From NCBI RefSeq assembly GCF_001949145.1, contig NW_019091408.1, positions 314,702 to 378,701 of the forward strand: a stretch of DNA of 64,000 nucleotides, given 5' to 3'. The notes beneath the pieces were generated by a model, which made no database searches, was not told where the DNA came from, and saw nothing but the letters and a program-made list of their open reading frames with translations. Shown here in pieces: positions 28,001-40,200 of the stretch; positions within the stretch are counted from its first letter, which is position 1, and each line of letters starts with the position of its first letter. The translations under genes and the position numbers were made by a program. This stretch comes from Acanthaster planci (lineage: Eukaryota; Echinodermata; Asteroidea; Valvatida; Acanthasteridae).

Positions 28001-31000
28001 TTACTTGTGTGCCACTGAGAATTTCTGTATACTAGCGAGACTTGAAAGGACTGTACTTAACCCCTTCACAGCAGGATTATTTTGACCGTGACTGCTGGGC
28101 TGTGGTATGCCCTGAATGGAGGGCATTGTCCAGCAGCAGGTCCTGTTGAGCCAGCAGCTGCACGGTGAATAGACTGTATGTGTGGTATGCACTAATCCTC
28201 ACACAGTGGTGCGGTAATAGCAGTCCTCCGTAGCAAAGGGGTTAAGCATCACACATTGCTGTATTTTTTGTTTGCTCTACAGCGATGATGAAGATGATGA
28301 AGATGATGATGATGATGACGATGATGAAGAGCCCAACAAGACGGGCGTGGACATGTACACCAGCCACCACCTGTCAGCCTACATGGCTGAGCATGACGTG
28401 AGTTTATCTGGTCTCCACCAAGACCACACCCACTTCCCATTATTGTAATCAAGTACTTCATTAGTACTTTTTACTGTCCACAGGTACCTTCACAGATTTA
28501 CAGTAGTACTTTACACTTTTCACAAGCTCTTTCACAGGTACAACCACTGCTAATAGCGAGTGGTCCTTGTTTCTGCCCTGATTGCGTCAACCTTTTAGTT
28601 GTTGAGTATTAAAGAAGTACTTTACTCAGAGACTGCCACTGCCGATTGTTGCCCCCACCTGTTGAAAATCAGAGAAGTTTTGGTGATAATGAAGGAACTC
28701 CCCACATTGTTATTACTTACAAGCCTGCAGTTTGGGTTCAAAACTTGAAAGATGTCCCATCTCTGGCCATGTCACTTTAGTTAAAGAAGAGCGTGGCAGT
28801 CACCCGCCTGAAGGAGGCCTGGGAGAAGTTGAAGAAGAGCGAGAAGACACCCTGGATGCAGAAGGCAGCTGAGAGCAACAGACAGGCCAAGGTACAGGGA
28901 ATGCACTTAGACAGATAGTTGGGATGACCGATTAACTGCAGTGCTGGCAGTGTACAGTTCATTGTGTTTCCCAGGATTGTTGAGAACAGTAAAATTAAAG
29001 AGAACTGAAATTTTGATGCATATTTACTGTGCCCTAAGTACCAAACCTTCCAAAATGCGGGAGAATTCCTAAAACAAAGTGGAACTTTGCAGAGTGAGTA
29101 AGTTTAAGAATTCTTGGGACATCTCTGAATGTTGACCAGCAGTCACCTACCGTAGCAACTACATGTACATCCACTTTTGTGTTCCAAACTCTCTCAAACT
29201 AGCATGAGTTTTCTGTGCAGCAGAGGCTGCTGCATGATGAAGTCTGCTTAAAGTACGCTTGATGATGTTGGGGAAAGTCTGCATATAATAAGATCATGCA
29301 AAGCAAAATACCTTCTGGAAAAAGACACTGAGCTTTTTTTTAATTTCCCAGAGGAAGTACCTGGACAGACAGCTCCTGAAGGGCGAACCAGACAAGCCCC
29401 TCAAGTAAGTTGTCAGTCTTTTGGAGTTAGGAACAAACATGTAGAAGAGAAAGGCAAACAGGAATTGGGAGGATAAAATGCCAAGAAGGTGCAAACAAAG
29501 TACTTGACACATATTAACAAGCACGACTCACTGCACAGTGCACCATCCGGAGGTCATTTTGTGCAGTGCATTGTGGGATAATGTTGACATCTCTCCGCCA
29601 GGTTGTGTTCCTTCTGCTCAAGGACATGTCAGTCTTCACTTTTTGAACTGCATGTAATTGAAGTTGGAAAGATTATGATGTAAGAAATGGAAAAAGTCAA
29701 CTGAGTTAAAAGAGGTATCTTCAGGCAAACACCTAGTGATGTACTGTGTTAATGGGAGTCACCGCTATTGTGTACAGATTTGACAAGATGGGCCTTTGGA
29801 AAAGAGCTCTGAAACAAGATCCAAGTACTGTACAAACAATTCCACAATTTCATTACAGAGAAAAAAACATCGTCCGGAGCACCTGAAGTCAACATATTCC
29901 TATTGTTTGTTTCTTAATTGATTTGCGACTTTACAGTAGTGGCTATCGAATCTTTACGGCCGAGCACATGCGCACAGAGGACATCAAAGCCCTTCCCAGC
30001 ACGGAGCGCATTAAGGCAGTGGCCAGCAAGTGGCGCGACCTGTCGGCCTATGGCAAGAAGCGCTACGAGGCAAAGAAGGAGAAGCTGATGAAAGACTACA
30101 AGAAGGAGATTGACAAGTACAGAAAGGTGAGTCCCAAAGTGCACTAGTGTGTTGAACCTCAATCAAGGAGTTGCAGGGAGCACCTCCATAGGGGGCATTT
30201 TTGTTATTTAAATTTAACAAGTGCAGAGGGTCTACTCAAGCACGTCACCTAGGAACAAAAATCTGTCCTGAATGAGGGCACGCTGTGCAAGTACCCAAGG
30301 GGAGATTTGTGATATCGGTCAGCCATCAGCAGAGGGCTGAAATCTATCACTAGAGAGTCCAAATACCAACGTGAGTGCCAACTGCATTGTGGGGAAAAGT
30401 TGACTGCAACCAACTCTGTTACATAACGGTCTTGCGTGGCTCTAAATTATTGTTCCCCTGACACTCTTTCACAACCAAATCTTTCACAACTCCCTATCCA
30501 TTCTTCCCCCACACTGAATGCTGAGATTGTTCAAAAATTTCTTCAGTTCTGTCCACTCAAACTGACCATTGATCAACTTTAAGGCACTTTAAAGTAGCAA
30601 TGAAAGCATTGTCTGGTTACCAATATTGACCTACAAGTCAGAAGTACATCCTTCTGGGGGGCACATGCTACTGTAATTTGTTCCCATGTCTGAATCTGCA
30701 TATTGTATATTGCAGTGACTTGTTGCAAAGCTAGATGGCAATGTACAAATGTCTTACTCTGTCTGCAAAGGAAAGTTCAAATGACAACCATTTATTGACC
30801 ACCGGTAAATTTTCCCTGGTAATCTATGCACAGAATATATCGTGATACCAGGCAAAATAAACGGATGGCCATCACTCAAACTTTTAAAAAGGTTAAGATC
30901 TGAATCTGTTACATATCTCCTTTGTCACCAACATGGTAATACTCACCCGTCTGTTGTCTTTCCTTTTCACAAACTCCAGAGTCTCAGCAAAGAGGACAGG

Positions 31001-31722
31001 GACAGGTACGACGAGTTGAAGAAGGCGGGGCTTAGCAAGTATTCGAGGGAAGTGACCAGGAAGAAGCTCCCAGTGAAGAGAAAGGTACATTATGCTCTGT
31101 TCATGCCTTAGTTCTAAAACTCCTGCTAGGTTTTCTCATAACAGAACACAAGCTTTTTGAGTTCAAAATGTTATTAGCTTCAAAGTTGCAGCTAAGTTGC
31201 TATCAATCAACAGTCTTTGTTAAAACAAGAAGTTTGAGAGGACCTTTAGTCTTTTGATGTTTCTTCTGTCTGTAGAAGAAGGCTGCTGCCTCAGATGAAG
31301 AAGAGGAAGAAGAGAGTGAAGAGGAAGACTCGGATGAGGAGTCTGAGGACGACTCGTCTTCAGCGTCCTCGGGGTCTGGCTCTGAGGCCAACTCCAGCGA
31401 TGCAGCCTCCGGCTCGGATGAGGACGAGGAAGAAGAGGAAGAAGAGGAGGAGGAGGACGGGGAGGAGGCATCCAGCTCTGGGTCCTCAGATTCATCCTCA
31501 GCAACCTCGGGCTCCTCGTCCTCGGAAGAGGAAGAGGAGGAAGAAGAGGAGGAGGAGGCCACCAAGGCTAAGGGGACCAAGGGCAAAGGTCAGGCAAAGG
31601 GTAAAGAAAAGGTAACTGTCAAGGAGGAGCCCAAGGAGAATGGTGAGAAGGAGGACAGCGGAAGCTCCTCAGAGTCAGAGAGCTCATCGAGTGAGGCCTC
31701 ATCAGAGGAGGAATCTGATTAA
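15534..31722 (+). CDS. UBTF: Nucleolar transcription factor UBF (upstream binding factor, HMG-box)
   Basis: Architectural factor for RNA polymerase I at rDNA in the nucleolus. Exons: 15534-15549, 17619-17708, 18360-18532, 19028-19108, 19863-20018, 20676-20740, 20948-21077, 21273-21383, 21766-21893, 23211-23358, 23507-23548, 24129-24215, 25831-25992, 27386-27441, 28283-28397, 28781-28891, 29352-29404, 29937-30126, 30980-31084, 31276-31722; 822 codons with stop, all in phase. The N-terminal module (DWSKIGFGDFS, IRKYRTMAEV) is characteristic of UBF. About six HMG boxes follow: near 125-192 (QPLTPFFMFYSEKAKKF), 207-285, 313-380, 412-475 (KPVSALFLYTQEH), 495-570 and 572-665. An Asp/Glu run at about 482-500 separates boxes 4 and 5. 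The C-terminal 145 residues are Glu/Asp/Ser-rich, as in UBF tails. Intron 3 has a GC donor. The intron 1 acceptor is weak (AAAG). Confidence 0.93.
18505..18870 (+). repeat. Tandem repeat that includes the UBTF exon 3 / intron 3 boundary
   Basis: The end of exon 3 (GGAGTGGGACGTCATCCAAAATGAG, given here only as its position 18508-18532) recurs in degraded form at 18637, 18739 and 18833. Each copy starts GGAG and is followed by a T/G-rich TTTGTTTG spacer; spacing is about 95-130 bp. The copies keep ATCCAAAATGAG (18650) and ATACAAAATGGG (18751) but not the GCAAGT donor. Confidence 0.65.
18533..19027 (+). other. GC-AG intron (UBTF intron 3)
   Basis: The donor reads GAG|GCAAGT and the acceptor TTTTTAG|ATT. 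Phase 0 on both sides joins IQNE to IRKYR, matching the UBF family with no gap. No GT donor nearby keeps the frame. GC donors normally show this strong flanking consensus. Confidence 0.85.
26050..26400. repeat. Degenerate tandem duplication in UBTF intron 13
   Basis: Two diverged units share TTTCTA..CTGCC, then AGTAGA(T/C)CC(T/A)AAAGTTTGG and a following AGTC. They lie at about 26060-26155 and 26300-26395. Confidence 0.4.
28057..28245. mobile_element. MITE family 2 (TTAACCCC ends), copy in UBTF intron 14
   Basis: Bounded by TTAACCCCTTCACAGCAGG at the left and AAGGGGTTAA at the right, 189 bp. The interior is about 85-90% identical by eye to 53080-53269. TTAA plus CCCC/GGGG ends suggest a piggyBac-like nonautonomous element. 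Confidence 0.75.
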
Positions 31723-32694
31723 ACTCCAATCTCCTCTCGTGTTATTTTTTTCTATCACCTCCCTCGAGCCCTGTCGAGGGAGGCATACTTGTGAAGCTGG
31801 AGTGTTGCTATTGCAAGTAAATCACAGGTCCTTGGACAAAAGTACATGTAGTTGCAACTGTGAGAGACTATGAATGGTAACTTTTGTCACTGTTCACTTG
31901 AATGACTTGACTTAGGACTAGATGACTTGTGAGGACCTATGAGGGACTTGACCAAAACTCTGAAAAACAATAGTATTTGTACATTTCACTCTCAACTGGT
32001 TAACTCTAATTTTTGTTGGTACTCAAACCGCTAGTTACATGTATCTAGTCATGAATATGCAAAAAAAACCTCACCTGAAAGTTGAATTCTAGAAAGAGGG
32101 CAGCAATCACATAACTTGTTCACCACGTGGACAATTAACGAGCCACACATATGGCATTTTCAACAATAAAGAGGCTTGTCCTGCCATGCAGTGCGACCAA
32201 TATCAGAGATCTTGATGATGGTTCAAGGAAACCAGACCAACATACTGTTAGGCTCCCTGAGTTTTTTGCTTTTAGGGAATAATAGCAAATCTGTCCCTGT
32301 ACAGGTAAACGTTCAGTGTATAAAAACGTGTATTTCCCCCTAAAAACTAATTTAATACAGAAGTTACAATTCTTTCAGGAGAATTTATTGACGGAAGTTG
32401 CCCTGTGTCGCAGATAATTTCAATATTACTGATGGCTTTTCTGTTCCAAGTTTAACCTTTCTTTCGCATTTTGATGCTGACCGCACAACAAAAAGCACAA
32501 TCTGAATGCTCACAGTGGCGCAAAGTTTTTGACCCTATATGGTTGAACATGCACACATTGACTTGACCAATTTTTGCATTTGTATTTTTCACTTGTAAAA
32601 CTGGGCACTCATTAACAGGTGTTGGTTACTTTCTTGCATGCTAATATGATCATTACTTTTTGTGATTTGTTTATTGGTATCGAATGTGAATAAA
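31723..32694 (+). promoter_or_regulatory. UBTF 3' UTR with poly(A) signals
   Basis: After the TAA at 31720-31722, AATAAA hexamers occur at 32165 and 32689, with another at 33524. Which one is used cannot be told. KICS2 approaches from the other strand. Confidence 0.5.
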
Positions 32695-33480
32695 CTGAAT
32701 TTTTTTAACGATGTTTAGAAACTACAGAGGTAAAATGGTACTTTTTAAAAAACCAAAATGGGCATCACATAACTATAGAAATTGAAATGATGCAGGATTA
32801 AGGTACTTATTTATCCATTTTATTATGATACACTTGAATCACATAAAATTCTTTCCTCATTTAAACATGTAACTGTACAGTGCGTAAAAGTACAGAAATT
32901 TACACTTAATTTACATTTTTTATCTTGTCTGCAAAACTTCACAGCGCAATAGACTTGGATGAAATATGAGGACAGTTTATATAAACACTTTTCTTTGTCA
33001 GACAATGGGCAAGTTGCCTCTGTGGCATTTATTAATTGACAGATTTTTGCAGGAAATTCACCAACAAAGTCGAAGGGAAACACAGTTTCTTAAATGCCCA
33101 AGTGGTTGATTTCCATAATATCCCTCTTGGTTGACTTTTTGCTGAAAGAGGAAGTGATTGCTTAAAACAAATATTTTAAGTTCAAAGTTGGGATGGTTGA
33201 AAGTTCTTTTCCCTGGGAACGCTTTGAATGTAAACCCAGGGGTGTCAGATGTTAATATTTTAACTACAAAAATATACTTTTCCCCCTCTTTGTTGTGAAA
33301 TGTTGCCAGTGGTTTTAAAGTTTTAAAAGTATATGGAAAACTTGTTTTTGGTTTGTCTGAGCTGAGTCTGGTTGATGTTCCATGTTTCATGTCAGGAAGT
33401 TGCCAAAAAATTAGGAAGGTTCATTGTTTTTTTAATGTTCTGTGTTGTCTGAAGACCAAAACTGTTCATGTTTCGGTGAT

Positions 33481-34217
33481 TTTATTGTACTTTTGACTGA
33501 ACAAAAGGAAAAGTGTTGTATTAAATAAAAACAGAAGGCTTAGGACATTTTAAAGTCCACATTTACATTGCTGGCCTGTTTGAGTTTTTCCTTCTCAGGT
33601 TTTCTTCAACTCAATTGAATTAAGTCCTGATAGTAAGTCCAGCTTTCAAGCATGGCTGCAAAATACGATTTTTATGAAAATTCAAGACTGTTCAGGATTT
33701 TAGGCGAGGTTCTGCCTCAAGTTTAGCTTACCAAAAACAATGTATACATTGAACCTGCATCAGATAAGAAATTAGTCCCGACACAAACTGCAACACTAAA
33801 AACAATCACTCATTTTGTGGGATTACGCAGCATGTGTTCCCTGGTATTTGTTCATTAATTCCCCCATGTAAACTAATGAGCAGCATATGCTCACCAGCTA
33901 AAATATGACTGCCCTCCACTTCCTTGCTGCTCAACTGGACAGTGCCCTCAGCAGTGTGGGCACAGACTCCATTACAGAACCAATGTGACTAGAGTCACTA
34001 CAGTTGAAAGACACCGATTACACACAACATTCACACACATAGATCCCATCCATAACCCTCTGACCAGTGACAGGAGTTCTCAAAGTCACATGACCTTTGC
34101 TGGCTTACATGACTGCTGATGAGCCTCGTGACTGCCAACAAATGACACATCCAGCTGTGGCAGGATGTTGTCAGTGCAAGTTGTCCACGGTGAGACTGAC
34201 TGTTAACATGACAATCG
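33481..34217 (-). promoter_or_regulatory. KICS2 3' UTR with poly(A) signal
   Basis: The minus-strand AATAAA is at 33481-33486, about 730 bp after the KICS2 stop. The UBTF-strand AATAAA at 33524 lies nearby, so the two transcripts may overlap tail to tail. Confidence 0.4.
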
Positions 34218-37200
34218 TCAGTTCATGAGGGCTTTCGTCTTGGCACCTTGTCGTAAACTTGCAAACAATTTGTTGACTCGGAGAAGTTGTCCCATCTCTG
34301 CCCAGGAATTTAAAAGCATGACAAATCAATACTAATAATGAATCATGTTTCCTGAAACAGCAAATTTCAGAGGTAAAAAAAATTACCCAAAAAATAAATA
34401 AATCTCAACACGTCCAACATGTGCATCTCTTTTTTCATCACATGCGATATAAATATGATATGAAAACAAGGTAAATGCACTACGCCCTTTGCATTTACCT
34501 GTGGGTCATACAAATTAACCGTAACCTGGTGACTATGTCATTTTCCCACTCAGGATATCAGTTCTGACACCAAATTACAAGTTAGTAAAGTTACAACACC
34601 TGTTCTCAATAACCTACAACTCTATGATATCATACACCATATTAGCTAGTTTACTTTTCGGTCATCGTTTACACCCCCCTGGGGGGTGTATATATACTAT
34701 AGTTTCATATAAATAAAACATATAACCCACTGCAAAAGAATGGAAATCACTGTCCTATCCTGTCCTGATGTATAAAAACCTTAGATGGTGGTGGTTTTTT
34801 CTGTATTAGGTTTTACATAAAAGCATTTTACCTTGTAAGAAATTATTGATGTTGGTGTCCCGCTCTGATTTCTTGGCCTCAAAGATGATGACCAGACTCA
34901 TCTTGATGTCCACCCTACTGATGTAGTAGGTTATCTGTTGAGTCTGGGGACAAGACATGAAAACCTCAAAATCGAACTTGTTTTCAAATTAGAAACAGTT
35001 TCTTGACAACTTCTGTAGTGATGGGAATGGACTGAATCATACACTCGTAACCCTCAACTTGCTCGGCATCCTTCGGTTGGTGGATAAGTGGGGCGCCACC
35101 GCACAGCAGTGGGTTGTTCCCGAAACTTGCCGCCGCCGCGTGGATGTGCCTTGTAATCCACCAACTCAGGTATGCAGTTTTAACTAGTTACCGATGCTTA
35201 ACTAACCTTATATATTACTTGTTTGATCTCGCATGAATTTAAAGTTAGAACATAAAGAAATAGAGGTGCTGACATTCATTAAAAGGGATTAATCTAAGGG
35301 AGAAAAAGTGCAGGGATTTCACAAACATAGCGCCTTCATTAATCGCTGTACACAACCATGATGGATGTAGCTTGTACGATGTACTCTGGGTAATGCCGAG
35401 CGTAGGCAAGCCTTTTCCCGTGTTCATACATGGATTAATCATGTTTGATAAATATATGGAAGCATAGTAAGCTTTAGTGCATGTGCTTTACAGGTATTTT
35501 ATCAGAAATTCAGTTTGTTCTCTGTTGAAGAAAAACTCATTATGAGATTGGCACAGTAATACAGTAGAACGATCTTGAAGAGCGCCCCTTTATGTCAACA
35601 CATTTTGCTTTCATTTTGGCCAGCACAGAGTGAGGGTTAAAAGTGTTTTTTAATTCAACAGAAATTTGTGTAATGTGTGGAAGTACACAGAGGTTTAGTG
35701 GATTTTCTGTAGTGGATTTTTTTATATTTTGTAACTGGAATTGTATGAAGACTTTACTGCAATTCAGTCTCAACACACATGTATTTCTCATGGCAAAGCT
35801 ACAATGTGCACAATGAATGTATGGGTTATTCCGTTCTGTTGGACAGACTTTTCTGAATGGCCTTTCTAGGGATCAAACTAGCATATCATTTTAGTGTGCT
35901 CTCTCAGTTTATAATGACATTGAGAGACAGACATTTGCATTGTCACATGTACAGGATACTTATTTAATGAGTACATTTTCTTTTCTCCTTTAATGTGGTT
36001 CCAGAAACTTGCCGCTACCGCGTGGATGTGCCTCATAATCCGCCAACTCAAAACCCAGTGAGCAAGAGAATAAACCCAGAGCACCAAACACACCGTCTTT
36101 GGAACTTTATTCTGTCAACTGGTCACCACCCACCCTGTCATAACAGTACTACGGTCGGACACCCCCCCTCTCTAGCTGTGTCCCATCCAGCTCTCGCTCC
36201 TCCTTTCCCGCCCCCACACTTTCTTTACGGGTGTCAGTGTTTTTCTGAGAAAAGTATGATCTTGTCACGTATTGAGTACAATTTTTTATGATCAATCCAA
36301 AAATTGCACAGGAATGTCTCTTTTTATTTGTAAAGGCAACGGAAAAGTAGTGGATAGATTTTATTATTCGTGCTCCAATGTGATTGAAGCAAACTACCTT
36401 GCTTAGGAACTTCAGCTATATCAACCAGCTGTGTTCACATCAGTGACAAGTTTTACTTGTTGCTAATGGTTTGGAGTGGTGATCGATTAAAAATGTTACT
36501 AGCTCAGTTGCAGGACCCCCCAAGTTGGAGTTGAGTCAATCGCAAGTCATATCCGAACTTAAAGAGATGGAAAAGGAATGCCTTTTTCACAGTTTAGCTC
36601 TGGACTGAATGACTGGTGACTGTTTTGTGGTGACTTGTGACTGACTCAATTATGATTCTGCGGGGCCCAAAAACCTATCCTCAAAAATGACCCAAAGACG
36701 GAATCCCAGCAACAATTTTCTCTATTCTACCTTGTCATAAAAATGGACGACTCTGTCAATCGGCCCACTCTCTGCACTCGGCAACAACATGATCAAATTT
36801 GGCCACAGATGGACTGGTCGCTCCTACAAAACATCACCATATAAAAACTGGCTTACTTTAAACATACTCTTGCTGTCCTTTCACCCAATGTACCCCCCTC
36901 CCCACATAACCACCCACCCAAGTGTGTAAGTGCCTTCAATCGCGGACTCCCTATTGTTCCTCTTTTGTTAATATTTCACTTTTTCGGAAGACCTCCCATA
37001 TGTTTTGTACACGTTTTCCAACAGCGGACTCTTTAACAACAGTGGACCCTATTGTCCCCTATTGTTATAGGTCCACGATTGAAGGCATTTACACACTCCC
37101 CTCCACACACACACAATTTCCAAACCCATCAACTAAATTTCCAAACAGTACAATCCTACTTAATTAAAGCAAATTAGTGAGATCCATTATGTTAAATTGT

Positions 37201-40200
37201 TAAGAATGTACAAGCTTTTAGCGTTCATTCCCTCTTTTCTTATGCAGAAAAATCCCACGAGTGATGTTCTGCTTTTCTGGAAGCCCACCTGCTATTAGTC
37301 AACCTTAATTATTCTCATCCCAACCATTGGTCATGGAACCGGGGAGGGGTATTGCCCGCACCCACCTTTGAAAAGGTAATTATTTTGCCTGTCCTCCATT
37401 TCATAGGCCTACAGCCGTTGGAGGTGTATTGAAACTTCTCCTCCCCCCAAAAAAACCCCAACAACCAGGATCCCCCCCTTTTGGGGGCTCCACCCCCCCA
37501 CTTTTAAAACCGTTCCACTACCACAAATTCACTTGTCCACTCAACGCACATGCCTTTGATCTACACATCTAATGGAGCCACTCAGACTTACATTTGGGAA
37601 TGAGAAAATGGCTGGATAAGAGTCTAGCCCCTTAGGAGGCTCGCAGAATGAATTGGGATGGTGGTAACCGTGACCTTTGTAGGTGTCCTCTGACCCCCGA
37701 GTGTCAAAGACCAGGGAGATGTTGAGGGCGTCGGATTTCTTTTGAAACAGGGCAATTCTGAAAGGTCGAGAGTGTGAAAAATGTGAAACATAACAACTGT
37801 TTGCTGACTACAGTGACTTGAAACTGACAAATTTTAAAATGTTGGAACTTTTAGAATTAAATTTTTTTTAATAGCAGAAATGGTCATATTGCCTTTGAGA
37901 AAAGTTCTGCTGTGATAAAAACGTCAGGCCTTCTAATCTGTGAGGTTAAAAATTTGGAAGGAAAGAAGCAAGTCAGAAACTAATCTCAATTAGAAAGATC
38001 TGCATCGTGCAGTGCTCTTGCAACTACAGACACAAATTTGATTCAAAAAGAATTTGGAAGAAGTGGAGACGTACGTCAGGAACAAATCTGGCTTACACAC
38101 ATACACATTTTGAAGAGTTCTTGCAACTACAAACACACAGGAGAATTTAAAAAAAATAATCAGGTTTCATGCTTTGTGTTACAGTCTGAATATACTTCTG
38201 GTATAAGTGGTTCATGGAGGAAAAAAGTTCTGTTTCATGAAAAGCAACAGAGTAATTTTCTATCAGCTATGATAAATGGAAACTCACTTTGTGTAGTAAT
38301 CGATGGAGAGATTTGACAAGTGTGTTTTCATGTCTCCAGGTAGCGCTTGTTTGGCCAGCATTTCATGAAAATACAGACTGAACTGTTACCAAACAGAAAG
38401 AAAATTATTCACTTGATGCAAACTACATTTGATAATTAGGAGTATTTTATATTTTTTTAAACTTTAGAGGTTTTGCAATTCAATACAAAGAAAGTCGCAG
38501 AATGTACAGAAAAAATCTGATTCATTTAAACCGCCAACGATATAACAATGCCCTTAAACAATCAAATGGCAGGCCACGAACCCCACTTAATACAACTCGT
38601 GAAATAGCTAAATTTTCCTTGAGATGAAATGGCTTAATATGCTTCTATTCTGCCCTGGATGGAATGTCAGTTCATACGTTACACTCCAGCTAACGGAGGT
38701 AGGTTATATACTCCAGCTACAAATCCATGTAGAATCCTGGGTGGAGAGAGGCAAGCTCAGGAAAGTGTCTTGCTCAAGGACACATGGCCAGTGACTGGAT
38801 TCCAAGCCCTGACCCTCTAGTTACATATTCTAACCACTAGACCATATTCAACCATCAGTAGGGTCAGAATTGAAATTCAGCATTTCTGTTCAAGACAAAA
38901 CAACACCACCTGCACAATGCAAGGCCGAACTTGGCCTTGATATGTACCTTAGACAGCTGTGCTGCTTGAAAACGCACATACCACACCATCAGTGGTGGAA
39001 TACCAGTGACCTTCCCCGGTGCCATTGTCTGTAACTTCTTCTTTGCCTGTTATAAACACAAACAAATTGTGTTGAGCTAGGACCAATTTCTTCTGAACTA
39101 ATTCACTTTCTCTACCGTGGCCTTTACTGGCTCTTGCAAATGGAGCAGACTCAAGTTCATTGCAAAGACGTAATACAAATATGTCCAAAGTGTTGTTAAT
39201 TGGCAATTAATTGGATGGGCCACAATTTGTAGAACAATCATGTCGAGATTTTGAGGGTTTTCGTTACACAGGAATTGATAGTAATGAAATTTTAATATTG
39301 TTGAGATTATCTCTGCTGTCAAATTTCCAAATGAGGAGTTTATTTCAAATTTGAATTAATGTGGCTGACTCATGAACAAGGTCTATCTTCCACTGAGAGG
39401 TAACTGGCTGAGTGATTTCAGAATATCTCACGACTTGGGTCAGGAAAATGCCCCATTTTGACCTTTGGTACCAACTACAACAACCCTGTGCGAATTTCAG
39501 TGCTCCATCCCACCTCTCGGAGTTTGATGGATGCACCCCACTCATCCAGTTTGCACTGCGACTCGTTCAAGCTAAGCAGAGCAGGGAGGAAACTGAACTG
39601 GGCCAGGTGCTCCAGGGCCATGAAGACGGCGTGGAGGGCTTCCAGCTCCAGCGAGAGGTTGGAGCGGATGGAGCTCAGGATAGGGTGGTGGAACTGCTTG
39701 GCATGTCTGAAGGGGCAAGCAGGGGGTCAGACAGGTTAGGTGAGTGCAGACTGAGGGACTACACAGATGGCAAGATAGAAGGACGAACAGACAGATGGCA
39801 AGTTGGACCAACAGGCAGACAGCAAACAAGGTCAGGTCGAAGTAAGTTTGGATCTAAGTTTGGATCCGACAGACAGACAGCAAAGGGTGTTCATTTGAGA
39901 TCACTTTGGAAAGCTGCTTGACTTGTCTCAAGCAGTTAAACAGCTTTGGAATGAATTTGCTGAGGAGTAGATAGACAGCATGAAGGACAGAGTTACTGAC
40001 AGGAGAAAGGTGGGATGGAAAACACATGGATGTGCTGAAATGGGTAAAAAAAGTCAAGTCTGACTTTTGAATCACAGATTTGGTGGGAAGATAATCAGCA
40101 CGACAAACAAGTAAACTAACCTTGAAATGACATTTCCCACGGCTACCGTAAGATCAGAAATATTGATGTCGGCCTTCTGTGATCCCAAATAACAGAGTTT

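Noticed and set aside
31203-31586. 127-residue Ser/Glu-rich minus-strand ORF
   Set aside because: Antisense shadow of the UBTF acidic Ser/Glu tail exon (31276-31722).
37735-37757. Possible frameshift in KICS2 exon 8 at an A/T run
   Set aside because: Recounting the run gives four A residues, so the exon is 166 bp and joins in phase as FQKKSDALNISLVFD. There is no shift.
39725-39890. CAGACAGA-type tract next to KICS2 exon 5 as a regulatory repeat
   Set aside because: Short irregular simple sequence with no fixed period and nothing to suggest function.
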